From assembly GCA_002335115.1 (NCBI GenBank), contig DDCR01000065.1, forward strand, positions 27,434 to 37,537: a stretch of DNA of 10,104 bases, read 5' to 3'. The notes under the pieces were generated by a model. The model worked only from the letters and a program-made list of their open reading frames with translations, was not told where the DNA came from and did no database searches. Positions 1-6,338 of the stretch are shown piece after piece. The stretch's first letter is position 1. Every line of letters starts with the position of its first letter. The position numbers and the translations under genes were made by a program. Origin of the DNA: Oceanospirillaceae bacterium UBA2001 (GTDB lineage: Bacteria; Pseudomonadota; Gammaproteobacteria; Pseudomonadales; Balneatricaceae).

Positions 1-489
1 CGCATAAATGGTATAGGTATTGAAGCCGCCACTGTCGGGCTTAATAATCAACAACATGCCACAAAAACCAACCAAAATCGCCACCATGCGCCGCTGCCCA
101 ATGGGTTCACCCAACAATACAGCCCCAGCCAGCGTCACCGTCAAGGGCAGCAATTGTAAAAGAGCGACCACATTCGCCAGTGGCATATTGAACAATGCCG
201 TTAGGAAGAACATGGTTGCCATTATTTCTAAAAGTGAGCGCAAAGCGATCCATCGTCGATCTGGTGAGGGCACAGACACACGCCACTGTCCCAGCCACCA
301 AAGTGCCAAGGCAATAAACAGGCTTGATAGAACCCCTCGTAAAACTAACAGCTGGAAAAAAGGAATGGCGCCCTGTGTTGCCTTGATACATGCATCATTG
401 ACCGTAAAGGCCAACATGCTGATCATCATCAGCAGAGCTCCACGTGCATTGTCTGTCAAAAGATCCTCCACACTGGGATCACATTTCAT
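1..489 (-). CDS. EamA/DMT-family permease, N-terminal part (runs off left edge)
   Basis: Reading the minus strand from the ATG at 489 gives 163 codons, open to the left edge. The protein starts MKCDPSVEDLLTDNARGALL. It has alternating hydrophobic helices, roughly residues 16-35, 44-64, 83-103, 106-126 and 134-152, with short charged loops between them. This is the look of the first half of an EamA (drug/metabolite transporter) protein, usually about 290-300 residues with ten helices. The motif LLGEPIGQRRMVAILVGFCG near residues 127-146 is typical of the end of the first EamA repeat ('LGE' followed by a helix with 'G..L'). An in-frame stop at 523-525 limits the start, and no strong ribosome site precedes the ATG. 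It lies 105 bases after the demethylase gene on the same strand, behind a weak hairpin. It may move the substrate or product of the operon, but DMT members export or import many metabolites and the substrate is unknown. Confidence 0.85.
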   Translation of the reverse strand, partial: MKCDPSVEDLLTDNARGALLMMISMLAFTVNDACIKATQGAIPFFQLLVLRGVLSSLFIALALWWLGQWRVSVPSPDRRWIALRSLLEIMATMFFLTALFNMPLANVVALLQLLPLTVTLAGAVLLGEPIGQRRMVAILVGFCGMLLIIKPDSGGFNTYTIYA

Positions 490-567
490 TGGCGTTACTA
501 AAATAATACTACATCGGTTTTGTTAGGATGGGTATGGTAGAGCCCACTCGCCAGATGCAACTGGCCC

Positions 568-588
568 AAAAAGTCCTGACAGTGTCAG
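568..588 (-). terminator. possible weak intrinsic terminator after the demethylase operon
   Basis: Seven bases past the demethylase stop, the minus strand carries an exact inverted repeat, CTGAC-ACT-GTCAG (588-576), followed by GAC and five T residues (572-568). The stem is only 5 bp and the T-run starts three bases late, so termination may be partial. A second 5-bp hairpin (GCCAG/CTGGC, 565-550) follows. Partial read-through into the permease gene is possible. Confidence 0.4.
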
Positions 589-594
589 CTTTCA

Positions 595-1707
595 CTATGA
601 CATAGGCATTTTGACGATCTTGCCTTGCCGATGCTGCCCATCTGCAGTAACCACCACCACTTCTTGGCCAAATTCCCAGAAGCCACGCTCAATAAGTGAT
701 TGTCCTACATTGGCTTTTAATCGTGGTGACCAAATGCCAGAGGTAATTTGTCCAACCTGTTGCTGCCCCACCATTACTGGCCATGGAATTGAGCAGGTAG
801 GGCAGGCCTCGCCATCAAACATAATCCCCCTTATTTTTCGAGCTACGCCATCCCTAGCAATTTTTTCCAACGCCTGACGACCAATATAGTCTATGGAGCC
901 ATCAAGTGAGCAGAATTTACCTAAGCCAATTTCTAAAGGATTATTTTCGCGACTCATTTCATTGCCATAGGAAAACAGGCCACCTTCAATACGTTCAATT
1001 AAATTTGGACACCCAGGGGTTATATTAAAGGTTTGTCCCGCGTGCCATATAAAATCCCATAAATCAGCACCAAGATGCCCACCTTCAAGGTAAATCTCAA
1101 AGCCACCTTGCCGAGAAAAGCCTGAACGGGCAATTAATTGATGGGTGCCTTTAAATTTGATCCAACCAAATTTAAAAAATCCAATGTCACGTACTTGCTC
1201 ACCAAATAGTTTGGCAAGTAAGGCTTCTGCCTTTGGGCCTTGGATTGCAAGAGGTGAGACATCGGGCTCACAGATTTGCACATCCATATCACGGCCTAAA
1301 GCTAGCCCCATGGCATAAAGTAAAACATCACTGTCAGCAATGGAGAGCCAAAACTTATCCTCTGCTAACTTGAGCATCACAGGGTCGTTAATTAGGCCCG
1401 CATCTGCGTCAATAATGGGGACGTAAAAACAGTCACCCACAAGGGCCTGATTAATATCTCTTGGGGTCATCCATTGCACGAGTTTGGCGGCATCAGGGCC
1501 TTGAATTTGTACCTGACGTTGGCAAGCCACATCCCATAACTGCACATGTTCGCGCAAATGCCAATAATCTTCTTCCACTGAAGGTTGGAATGCTTTGGGT
1601 AATAGCGTGTGATTGACTACTGAAAAGCCTCGCACACCGGCTTGCTCAACTTTACTAGTATAAGGTGTGCGTCGAATACGCCGCGACATATGTAAGCCAT
1701 CAGTCAT
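595..1707 (-). CDS. DmdA-like GcvT-family (tetrahydrofolate-dependent) demethylase
   Basis: This 370-residue protein has the two-part GcvT fold: an aminomethyltransferase folate-binding domain (about 40-265) and a C-terminal GcvT_C barrel (about 280-365). It resembles dimethylsulfoniopropionate demethylase DmdA more than true GcvT. DmdA-type stretches include SRRIRRTPYTS (8-18), LREHVQLWDVACQRQV (51-66), GLINDPVMLKL (104-114), SIADSD (122-127), RSGFSRQGGFEIY (194-206) and CPNLIERIEGGL (233-244). Length matches DmdA (about 369). Family members pass a methyl group from a sulfonio, amino or ether substrate to THF in the cytosol. By recalled alignment Glu204 and Tyr206 of the DmdA pocket are kept, but the Trp197 position is Phe. 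ATG 1707 is preferred: it shares one base with the upstream stop (TAATG) and has a GGGGG tract 8 bases ahead. A TTG at 1722 would add five residues. Last gene of the operon. No gcvH or gcvP is nearby, so glycine cleavage is unlikely. The DMSP assignment is not proven; another methylated substrate is possible. Confidence 0.85.
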   Translation of the reverse strand: MTDGLHMSRRIRRTPYTSKVEQAGVRGFSVVNHTLLPKAFQPSVEEDYWHLREHVQLWDVACQRQVQIQGPDAAKLVQWMTPRDINQALVGDCFYVPIIDADAGLINDPVMLKLAEDKFWLSIADSDVLLYAMGLALGRDMDVQICEPDVSPLAIQGPKAEALLAKLFGEQVRDIGFFKFGWIKFKGTHQLIARSGFSRQGGFEIYLEGGHLGADLWDFIWHAGQTFNITPGCPNLIERIEGGLFSYGNEMSRENNPLEIGLGKFCSLDGSIDYIGRQALEKIARDGVARKIRGIMFDGEACPTCSIPWPVMVGQQQVGQITSGIWSPRLKANVGQSLIERGFWEFGQEVVVVTADGQHRQGKIVKMPMS

Positions 1708-2045
1708 TAACAAGACCCCCAAACAGTGTAAGAATGGGGACTCAGAATCACTGGCATATGATAGTGACCTTTTTGATCAGGCATTAAAAAACGCAATACT
1801 ATTTGTGAAATAGCCCCTGTGACATTTTGTTCACTCCAATATGTGCCTGTTTCAAACACCAGTTCATAGGTTGCCTTAGGATCAATTTGCTCGGGTGCAA
1901 TCTCTTGCTCAAGACGCCCCCCTTGATCCATAACTGTGGCAAAGATCACTTGGTTAACCTGCCCTAAACGACTTAATGTCACTACAATGCCAGCGGCATG
2001 AGTACCATCGTTACCATTGAGTGTGTGGGATGTAATGACCGCCAT
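1707..2045 (-). CDS. transthyretin-like / 5-hydroxyisourate hydrolase-family protein
   Basis: A 112-residue protein of the HIUase/transthyretin-related fold. Family HIUases are cytosolic tetramers that open the ring of 5-hydroxyisourate in urate breakdown. Visible signatures: N-terminal ITSHTLNG (His7) matching the family 'THVLD' strand, GGR with Arg44, the 'TYELVFETGTYW' strand (59-70), and HYHMPVILSP (94-103, His96) matching 'HYHVPLLLSP'. Length agrees with bacterial members (about 110-120). Oddity: the C-terminus ends in VWGSC where true HIUases end in the catalytic tetrapeptide YRGS, so the Arg is missing. No uricase or OHCU decarboxylase gene is present. Both ends are one-base TAATG overlaps with neighbours, so it should be translated in fixed ratio with the ThDP enzyme and the demethylase. 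Family membership is fairly secure. Activity on 5-hydroxyisourate is doubtful; hydrolysis of another cyclic amide or a non-enzymatic role fits the context better. Confidence 0.8.
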   Translation of the reverse strand: MAVITSHTLNGNDGTHAAGIVVTLSRLGQVNQVIFATVMDQGGRLEQEIAPEQIDPKATYELVFETGTYWSEQNVTGAISQIVLRFLMPDQKGHYHMPVILSPHSYTVWGSC

Positions 2046-3775
2046 TATTCAATCGAAGCCTTTTCACGTTTATCTGAAGTGGCCGCCACAATTGGGCTGA
2101 TCACACCGCGGCACTTAACATTAATACAGGCTGTTTTGCCACTGGCGATGGCCCGTTGCATCGCTGGGGCAAAGTCCTCCCGCCGAGTTACTAATTCACC
2201 ATGACCGCCCATGCCTTCAAACATGCCATGAAATGGAATATCACGAAAATCAGTAGCGTAGTGCTGTCCATTTTCAAACAGACGTTCTTGCTGCTGGCTA
2301 ATGCAATCTAGACCCCCGTTATTATCAACAATCACAATAATGGGAACCTTTTCTTGGAAGCAAGCTTCAATGGATAAACCTCCCGATAGGAAAGCGCCAT
2401 CTCCGGTAATTAAAACTGCATTTTTTTCTGGATGGATGTGTTTGGCTGCAAAAGCAAACGATACGCCCACACCCAATAAACTGTAATTACCAGGGTGTAG
2501 AATACCGCCCAGTTTCAAGCCTCGTTTAGCGGCAATATTGACCCCAATTTCATTCCAAAAATGCGTATTTCCACCATCAAAAATCAACCAATCACCATCA
2601 TTCATGGCCGCTTGAACATCAAGGCCCAATTGCAATGGGTGCATTTTGCGCCCTTCAGCCAAATCTGTAGCTGATTCGGCAGCAATGTGATCACTCCAAT
2701 CTTGAACCCATGTTTGACGGCGTTGAACTTGCAGATTAAACCAATCATGCCAGGTTTTTTTGACTGTCGTGAGGGCCTCAAGAAAGGCCCCAGGATCAGA
2801 TAAAAGTTGCATATCAGCCGCATGATTATAGTCCAATTCTTCATGGCTACCATTGACACAGACTAGCTTAGTATTTTCAGGAATAAAGGGCGGATTGCCA
2901 AAATTCATTTGGTTGTCCAAACGACAGCCAATCATCACCACCACATCCGCTTCATGAATGGCTGGCTTTGAAGGATGATATTGATGGAAGTCTGCTAAGC
3001 CCATATAGCATTCAGAAGACTCACCCAAATTTTTAGTATGATAGGGAACGTTGTATACCGGTATCCGTAGTGCATTGCCTGCAGCACTTAATTGCGCCTC
3101 AGACCTCGACCACCAGACGCCATGTCCGGCAATAATCAAAGGTCTCTTCGCCTTTTGGATCGTGTCTAATATGGGCGCTAATGCAGATGGATCAGGCCAA
3201 GCCCTTGGCACGGGTGTATCGGTTCTGTCGAATGGGCGCTCATTAAGCCCTGCATCCTCTGGGAAAGACGAGAACATGATATCTACTGGTAATGCAAGAT
3301 GCACGGGCCCAGGATAGCCGGTGGTGGCGGCTTTCCATGCGCGATCAACAAACTCACTAATGCGATGACCGTCAACAATTTGAGCTGAATATTTTGTCAG
3401 AGGTGCCGCAATAGCCACATCATCAATTTCTTTAAACCCTCCTGAACCTTGTCGCTTTAAGGTAGAGGAACCGGTCACAAAAATAACAGGAGAGCGTTCA
3501 CCCCAAGCCTCAAGCATGGCGGGCACAGCATTGGCGAACCCTTCGGGGCCAACAAGGCAAAGGGTCGGCTTACGAGTGATGCGGGCGTGGCCATCGGCCA
3601 AATGGCCAGCAACTTGTTCGTGTGGGCAGTTAATCACAGGCATCTGACATTCCATGAAGCCTTCTAATGCAGGGTTACAAAAGCCGCCTGCCAAAGTGAA
3701 GGCATGCTCCACACCTTTTTGCTTAAAAGCACGAGCGAGTAGGGCGCCGCCCCGAATTTTTTTCTGTTCGGACAT
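2045..3775 (-). CDS. thiamine-diphosphate-dependent enzyme (acetolactate synthase / 2-keto-acid decarboxylase / 2-hydroxyacyl-CoA lyase type)
   Basis: A 576-residue protein with the three-domain layout of the family: TPP_enzyme_N (about 8-175), central domain (about 195-330) and TPP_enzyme_C (about 385-560). The catalytic Glu is E53 in CPHEQVAGHLADGHAR. The ThDP/Mg motif runs from GDGAFL (458-463) to DNN (484-486). EIDDVA and GPVHLALPVDI (156-166) are typical of acetolactate synthases and decarboxylases. It could decarboxylate a 2-keto acid or cleave/condense a 2-keto or 2-hydroxyacyl compound; the sequence does not settle which. The loop after the NN motif, GGLDCISQQQE, is unlike the 'NNQYLGMV' of acetolactate synthase. 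ATG 3775 has AAGGA 10 bases upstream and leaves a 32-base gap after the oxidase gene. An upstream start at 3862 would overlap the oxidase and add 29 residues with no family likeness. The adjacent alpha-hydroxy-acid oxidase could supply its keto-acid substrate, as MdlB feeds MdlC in mandelate breakdown. Confidence 0.85.
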   Translation of the reverse strand: MSEQKKIRGGALLARAFKQKGVEHAFTLAGGFCNPALEGFMECQMPVINCPHEQVAGHLADGHARITRKPTLCLVGPEGFANAVPAMLEAWGERSPVIFVTGSSTLKRQGSGGFKEIDDVAIAAPLTKYSAQIVDGHRISEFVDRAWKAATTGYPGPVHLALPVDIMFSSFPEDAGLNERPFDRTDTPVPRAWPDPSALAPILDTIQKAKRPLIIAGHGVWWSRSEAQLSAAGNALRIPVYNVPYHTKNLGESSECYMGLADFHQYHPSKPAIHEADVVVMIGCRLDNQMNFGNPPFIPENTKLVCVNGSHEELDYNHAADMQLLSDPGAFLEALTTVKKTWHDWFNLQVQRRQTWVQDWSDHIAAESATDLAEGRKMHPLQLGLDVQAAMNDGDWLIFDGGNTHFWNEIGVNIAAKRGLKLGGILHPGNYSLLGVGVSFAFAAKHIHPEKNAVLITGDGAFLSGGLSIEACFQEKVPIIVIVDNNGGLDCISQQQERLFENGQHYATDFRDIPFHGMFEGMGGHGELVTRREDFAPAMQRAIASGKTACINVKCRGVISPIVAATSDKREKASIE

Positions 3776-3807
3776 GTCTAAAGATTCCTTTTCATGCAAT
3801 GAGTTTT

Positions 3808-5001
3808 TTAAGTGACATTTTTGCTCGACCCTAAGTCTTCCATAAGTAGTTCTGGTGGGCATTTACTGAGCATGCTGGGCGTCACTTCATTAATTTCTGT
3901 TAACCCAGTTTGGGCTAAGGTTAGGCTAGTATCCTCACCCAAAGTGCGTATCAGTGCATTAACCCCACGAGCACCCTCGGCGCCCAGAGCAAACATAAAT
4001 GGGCGGCCTAACATAACAAAATTTGCTCCCATGGCTAGTGCTTTGACCACGTCCTCACCACTGCGCACGCCGCTATCAAAAATCAGTGGATAGTCAGCAC
4101 CAACAGCTTGGCGAATAATGGGTAATACATCAATGGCGGCGGGTGCACTGTCGAGTTGCCGTCCACCGTGATTAGACACATAAATGGCATCAGCACCCAC
4201 TTGCTGTATGCGCCCTGCATCTGCCGCTGACGTCACGCCTTTAACAATTAAATTACCCTTCCAAAGTTCACGCAATCGCTCTAGGAAATCCCAATTAGCT
4301 CCTGCTCGACTGGCATTACGATCAAAGGTTTTGTTACCCGTGAGTGGTTTAAAATTAATCGGTTCTGGCACTCCTTGCCATAAAGTGGCTAATGACCAGT
4401 GGGGGTGAGTAGCAAAATCCATGAATAGCTTGGGGGTCATTTTAAAGGGCATTTGGAAGCCGTTACGCAAGTCACGCAAGCGCCGTGATACTTGAGGCAC
4501 ATCAACAGTTAATATTAAATTCTCATAGCCCGCTTTGTGAGCACGATCAACCAAGGCTAATGATTCCTCCATAGAACTACCAACATAAAGCTGAAACCAG
4601 CTATTCTTCCCAGCCCACGAGCGCATGTCTTCGATGGAACTAGAGGCTGCTGATGATAAGCACACAGGCACGTTGAACGCTTGAGCAGCTTCTGCCAAGG
4701 CTTGGTCAGCCCCAGGCCAAGCAAGATTGCACATGCCCATGGGCGCTATGCCAAAAGGAAGGTCGTAACTTTGGCCCAAAAATAGTGTCTTTAAGTTGCG
4801 TATTTCAACATCTTGCATGACCCTGGGTTGGAGGGTGATTTCGTCAAAGCGGGTGAGGTTTCGAAGTGCTGCAACTTCGCGTCCAGTAGAGCCTTCAATA
4901 AAATCAAAAATCAACCGAGGTAGCCTTTGCTTGGCAACCTGCAGAGCATCTTGAGTCGAAAATATTTTCTTACTTTCGCTATTTATATTTTTTTTAATCA
5001 C
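3808..5001 (-). CDS. FMN-dependent alpha-hydroxy-acid oxidase/dehydrogenase (LldD/MdlB/glycolate-oxidase family)
   Basis: A 397-residue TIM-barrel flavoprotein that oxidises a 2-hydroxy acid to a 2-keto acid, using O2 or membrane quinone. Family marks in order: PFGIAPMGM (FMN-binding strand), CLSSAASSSIEDM, WFQLYV (active-site Tyr), LTVDVPQVSRRLRDLRNGF (substrate Arg), LIVKGV (Lys), SNHGGRQLDSAPAAID (catalytic His and Arg), IFDSGVRSGEDVVKALAMGANFVMLGRPF (FMN phosphate). The insert about 185-235 matches the mobile loop region of the family. Oddity: the N-terminal motif is FDFIEGST, with Phe34 where most members have the substrate-carboxylate-binding Tyr. The GTG start is the only standard one downstream of the in-frame stop at 5026-5028 that keeps the N-terminal helix, although its ribosome site is poor. 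First gene of the operon, driven by the promoter at 5042-5069. L-lactate, mandelate-like or another hydroxy acid could be the substrate. The pairing with a ThDP enzyme favours something other than simple lactate use. Confidence 0.88.
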   Translation of the reverse strand: MIKKNINSESKKIFSTQDALQVAKQRLPRLIFDFIEGSTGREVAALRNLTRFDEITLQPRVMQDVEIRNLKTLFLGQSYDLPFGIAPMGMCNLAWPGADQALAEAAQAFNVPVCLSSAASSSIEDMRSWAGKNSWFQLYVGSSMEESLALVDRAHKAGYENLILTVDVPQVSRRLRDLRNGFQMPFKMTPKLFMDFATHPHWSLATLWQGVPEPINFKPLTGNKTFDRNASRAGANWDFLERLRELWKGNLIVKGVTSAADAGRIQQVGADAIYVSNHGGRQLDSAPAAIDVLPIIRQAVGADYPLIFDSGVRSGEDVVKALAMGANFVMLGRPFMFALGAEGARGVNALIRTLGEDTSLTLAQTGLTEINEVTPSMLSKCPPELLMEDLGSSKNVT

Positions 5002-5015
5002 AGAAATTTGCTCAT
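4998..5015 (-). other. possible 5-codon leader ORF overlapping the oxidase start
   Basis: ATG AGC AAA TTT CTG TGA (peptide MSKFL) lies directly before the oxidase gene. Its TGA stop overlaps the oxidase GTG start in a GTGA arrangement. AAGAG sits 7 bases before its ATG. It could raise initiation at the GTG, which has no good ribosome site of its own. This is a sequence observation; translation is unproven and chance is possible. Confidence 0.25.
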
Positions 5016-5040
5016 GCTGGGGCTCTTATTTTGGGTACTC

Positions 5041-5070
5041 AATTATAATAACGCGAAGGTTATTGTAATC
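5041..5070. promoter_or_regulatory. imperfect palindrome, candidate operator
   Basis: Twelve-base arms AATTATAATAAC and GTTATTGTAATC flank a 6-base centre (GCGAAG). Ten of twelve positions are complementary, and the inner ATAAC/GTTAT and outer ATT/AAT pairs match exactly. It resembles a LysR-type dyad and covers the -35 and -10 of the candidate promoter. That position suits repression or regulator repositioning more than activation from -65. The obvious binder is the LysR regulator encoded just upstream. Confidence 0.5.
5042..5069 (-). promoter_or_regulatory. candidate sigma-70 promoter of the oxidase operon
   Basis: The minus strand shows a perfect TATAAT -10 box (5047-5042) and a 4/6 -35 box ATTACA (5069-5064) with a 16-base spacer. 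The predicted start is near 5035, giving a leader of about 34 bases before the GTG. The upstream regulator gene lies in the same direction and could also read through into the operon. Confidence 0.5.
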
Positions 5071-5138
5071 TCCAATAGCAATAGATCAGCCATTCATTCA
5101 GAAATTCTATGAATTAGCCGAGACCATAAAAATGTAGT

Positions 5139-6059
5139 TTACTTAGCATAGCTCACTACGTGAGCTACACGCTCACTCAGTTGTTGAGCTAAGACCTCAG
5201 ATAGCTCGATCGCTTGACGTGATAGCTGTTCTCTACCTGAGGTTACAATAGAAATATAATATTTTAGGTTCTGTGCAATAGGACGAAAAACAACGCCTCC
5301 CATATTAACGGCTTGCTCAGCTGAAAATGGATCAATAATAGCCAACACACCCGTTTCGCGCACCAATGAAGCGGCCACTGACATATTGGTGGCTGATAAG
5401 CGTGAGCAGCCCTGCATCTTATTTGATAATGCACTACTCATAGACATCATGTGGTCTGGAAAGGCACCACCTGAAGTGACAAAAGTTTCACTATTGGCTA
5501 ATTCCTCTAGGTCTACCGTACCTGCTTGTCCCACCAGTTTGTGGTCTTCGGGCATCAAACAAACATAGGGTGCAGCGGTCTGAAATAGAGTTTCAACACC
5601 TTGATAGGGCGGTTGTTGCCCAACGATACCCAAATCAAACTGGTTCATCTGTACCGCATCTAGTATGCCAGGAGTATTACGTGCATGGATCATAAAACGA
5701 ATGTCATCATAGCGTTGATATAATTGATTCACTGCCCTTGGTAGTTCAAACGCTGCTATAGATTGAATGGTGCCGATAGAGATAATGCCACCGCTAGTCG
5801 TGCGTATAGAATCTGCTAACTCTTGTAGTCGTTCAACGCCCACAAACATGCCCTCTACACCCTTGTAAAAGGTGTTGGCCTCAAGTGTTGGAGTGAGGCC
5901 ACGACCACTGCGTAAAAATAATGGGAAGCCTACAGAGCGCTCAATGTCGGCGATCAAACGGCTCACACTGGGTTGTGAAATGTGCATTATTTCTGCAGCT
6001 TCAGTAATAGACCCACTGCGCATAGTAGCGCGAAAAGCTTCGAGTTGGCGCAGGTTCAA
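5139..6059 (-). CDS. LysR-family transcriptional regulator (lysR1)
   Basis: About 306 residues. The N-terminal winged helix-turn-helix (about 1-60: NLRQLEAFRATMRSGSITEA, then QPSVSRLIADIERSVGFPLF) is classic LysR. The rest is a periplasmic-binding-like co-inducer domain beginning at about 87 (GIISIGTIQSIAAFELP). TTG at 6059 is preferred: GGAGGAG lies 8 bases upstream, and the protein then begins NLRQLEAF as in most LysR proteins. An ATG at 6110 would add 17 residues, lacks a good ribosome site and makes the GGAGGAG internal. It lies 137 bases upstream of the oxidase operon in the same direction and diverges from the thiolase gene, so it may control both. The sensed molecule is probably a pathway substrate or intermediate (inference). 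Confidence 0.88.
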   Translation of the reverse strand: MNLRQLEAFRATMRSGSITEAAEIMHISQPSVSRLIADIERSVGFPLFLRSGRGLTPTLEANTFYKGVEGMFVGVERLQELADSIRTTSGGIISIGTIQSIAAFELPRAVNQLYQRYDDIRFMIHARNTPGILDAVQMNQFDLGIVGQQPPYQGVETLFQTAAPYVCLMPEDHKLVGQAGTVDLEELANSETFVTSGGAFPDHMMSMSSALSNKMQGCSRLSATNMSVAASLVRETGVLAIIDPFSAEQAVNMGGVVFRPIAQNLKYYISIVTSGREQLSRQAIELSEVLAQQLSERVAHVVSYAK

Positions 6060-6067
6060 ATGAGCAT

Positions 6068-6074
6068 CTCCTCC
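6068..6074 (-). promoter_or_regulatory. strong ribosome binding site deciding the lysR1 start
   Basis: GGAGGAG on the minus strand lies 8 bases before TTG 6059. It supports a TTG start over the ATG at 6110. Confidence 0.65.
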
Positions 6075-6325
6075 AAAATCAATACCGTTATAATAACCAA
6101 TACTTCTCATTAAACAAGCAAATTATGCATGCAACCCTCTAACTCATTTGTTTTAAGTATATGCTGTGTAGGAAATTGGATTGGTTTGGCCCCACTTATT
6201 GGTGTAATTTTGGACCTGTTTAACTTATTTGACCTTAACACTGGGTCTGATACTGATGTTTAGGTTGCTGTCACTAAATACCATAAGGTTTAGGCCAGCC
6301 AGCAAAATAACCAGTAAAATAAAAT

Positions 6326-6330
6326 AGGAG
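6326..6330 (+). promoter_or_regulatory. ribosome binding site of the thiolase gene
   Basis: AGGAG lies 8 bases before ATG 6339. It makes that ATG the start rather than the GTG at 6330, which overlaps the ribosome site itself. Confidence 0.7.
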
Positions 6331-6338
6331 TGTGGTTA

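Larger units (their letters stand above)
6060..6338. other. divergent intergenic region between lysR1 and the thiolase gene
   Basis: This region of about 280 bases must hold promoters for lysR1 (minus) and the thiolase (plus). Visible elements: the lysR1 ribosome site; an 8-base palindrome TGCATGCA (6126-6133); a minus-strand TATACT (6161-6156) that could be a lysR1 -10 but has no good -35; and two copies of GTTTAGG (6258-6264 and 6288-6294) exactly 30 bases apart. A TTGACC hexamer (6229-6234) resembles a -35 for the thiolase, but no convincing -10 lies at the right distance. No ORF with coding character is seen. Confidence 0.4.

Noticed and set aside
107..391. 94-codon minus-strand open frame
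   Set aside because: It is in a different frame from the permease reading on the same strand and has no family likeness. The permease frame runs from 489 to the edge without a stop.
20..526. 168-codon open frame on the plus strand
   Set aside because: It lies opposite the permease fragment. Its translation is rich in Arg, Ser, Thr and Pro with no domain likeness, while the minus strand gives clean transmembrane helices.
611..877. Plus-strand open frame inside the demethylase gene
   Set aside because: Antisense to well-conserved GcvT_C sequence; no ribosome site or family likeness.
595..1707. Assignment as glycine-cleavage T protein (gcvT)
   Set aside because: No gcvH, gcvP or lpd is nearby, and the motifs fit DmdA-like proteins better than true GcvT.
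3776..3862. Longer N-terminus for the ThDP enzyme (start at 3862)
   Set aside because: It would overlap the oxidase coding end and add residues unlike the family. ATG 3775 has a suitable ribosome site.
3808..5001. Assignment as lldD (L-lactate dehydrogenase)
   Set aside because: The family is right, but the Phe at the substrate Tyr site and the ThDP-enzyme partner make lactate uncertain. No lactate permease or lldR-type neighbour is seen.
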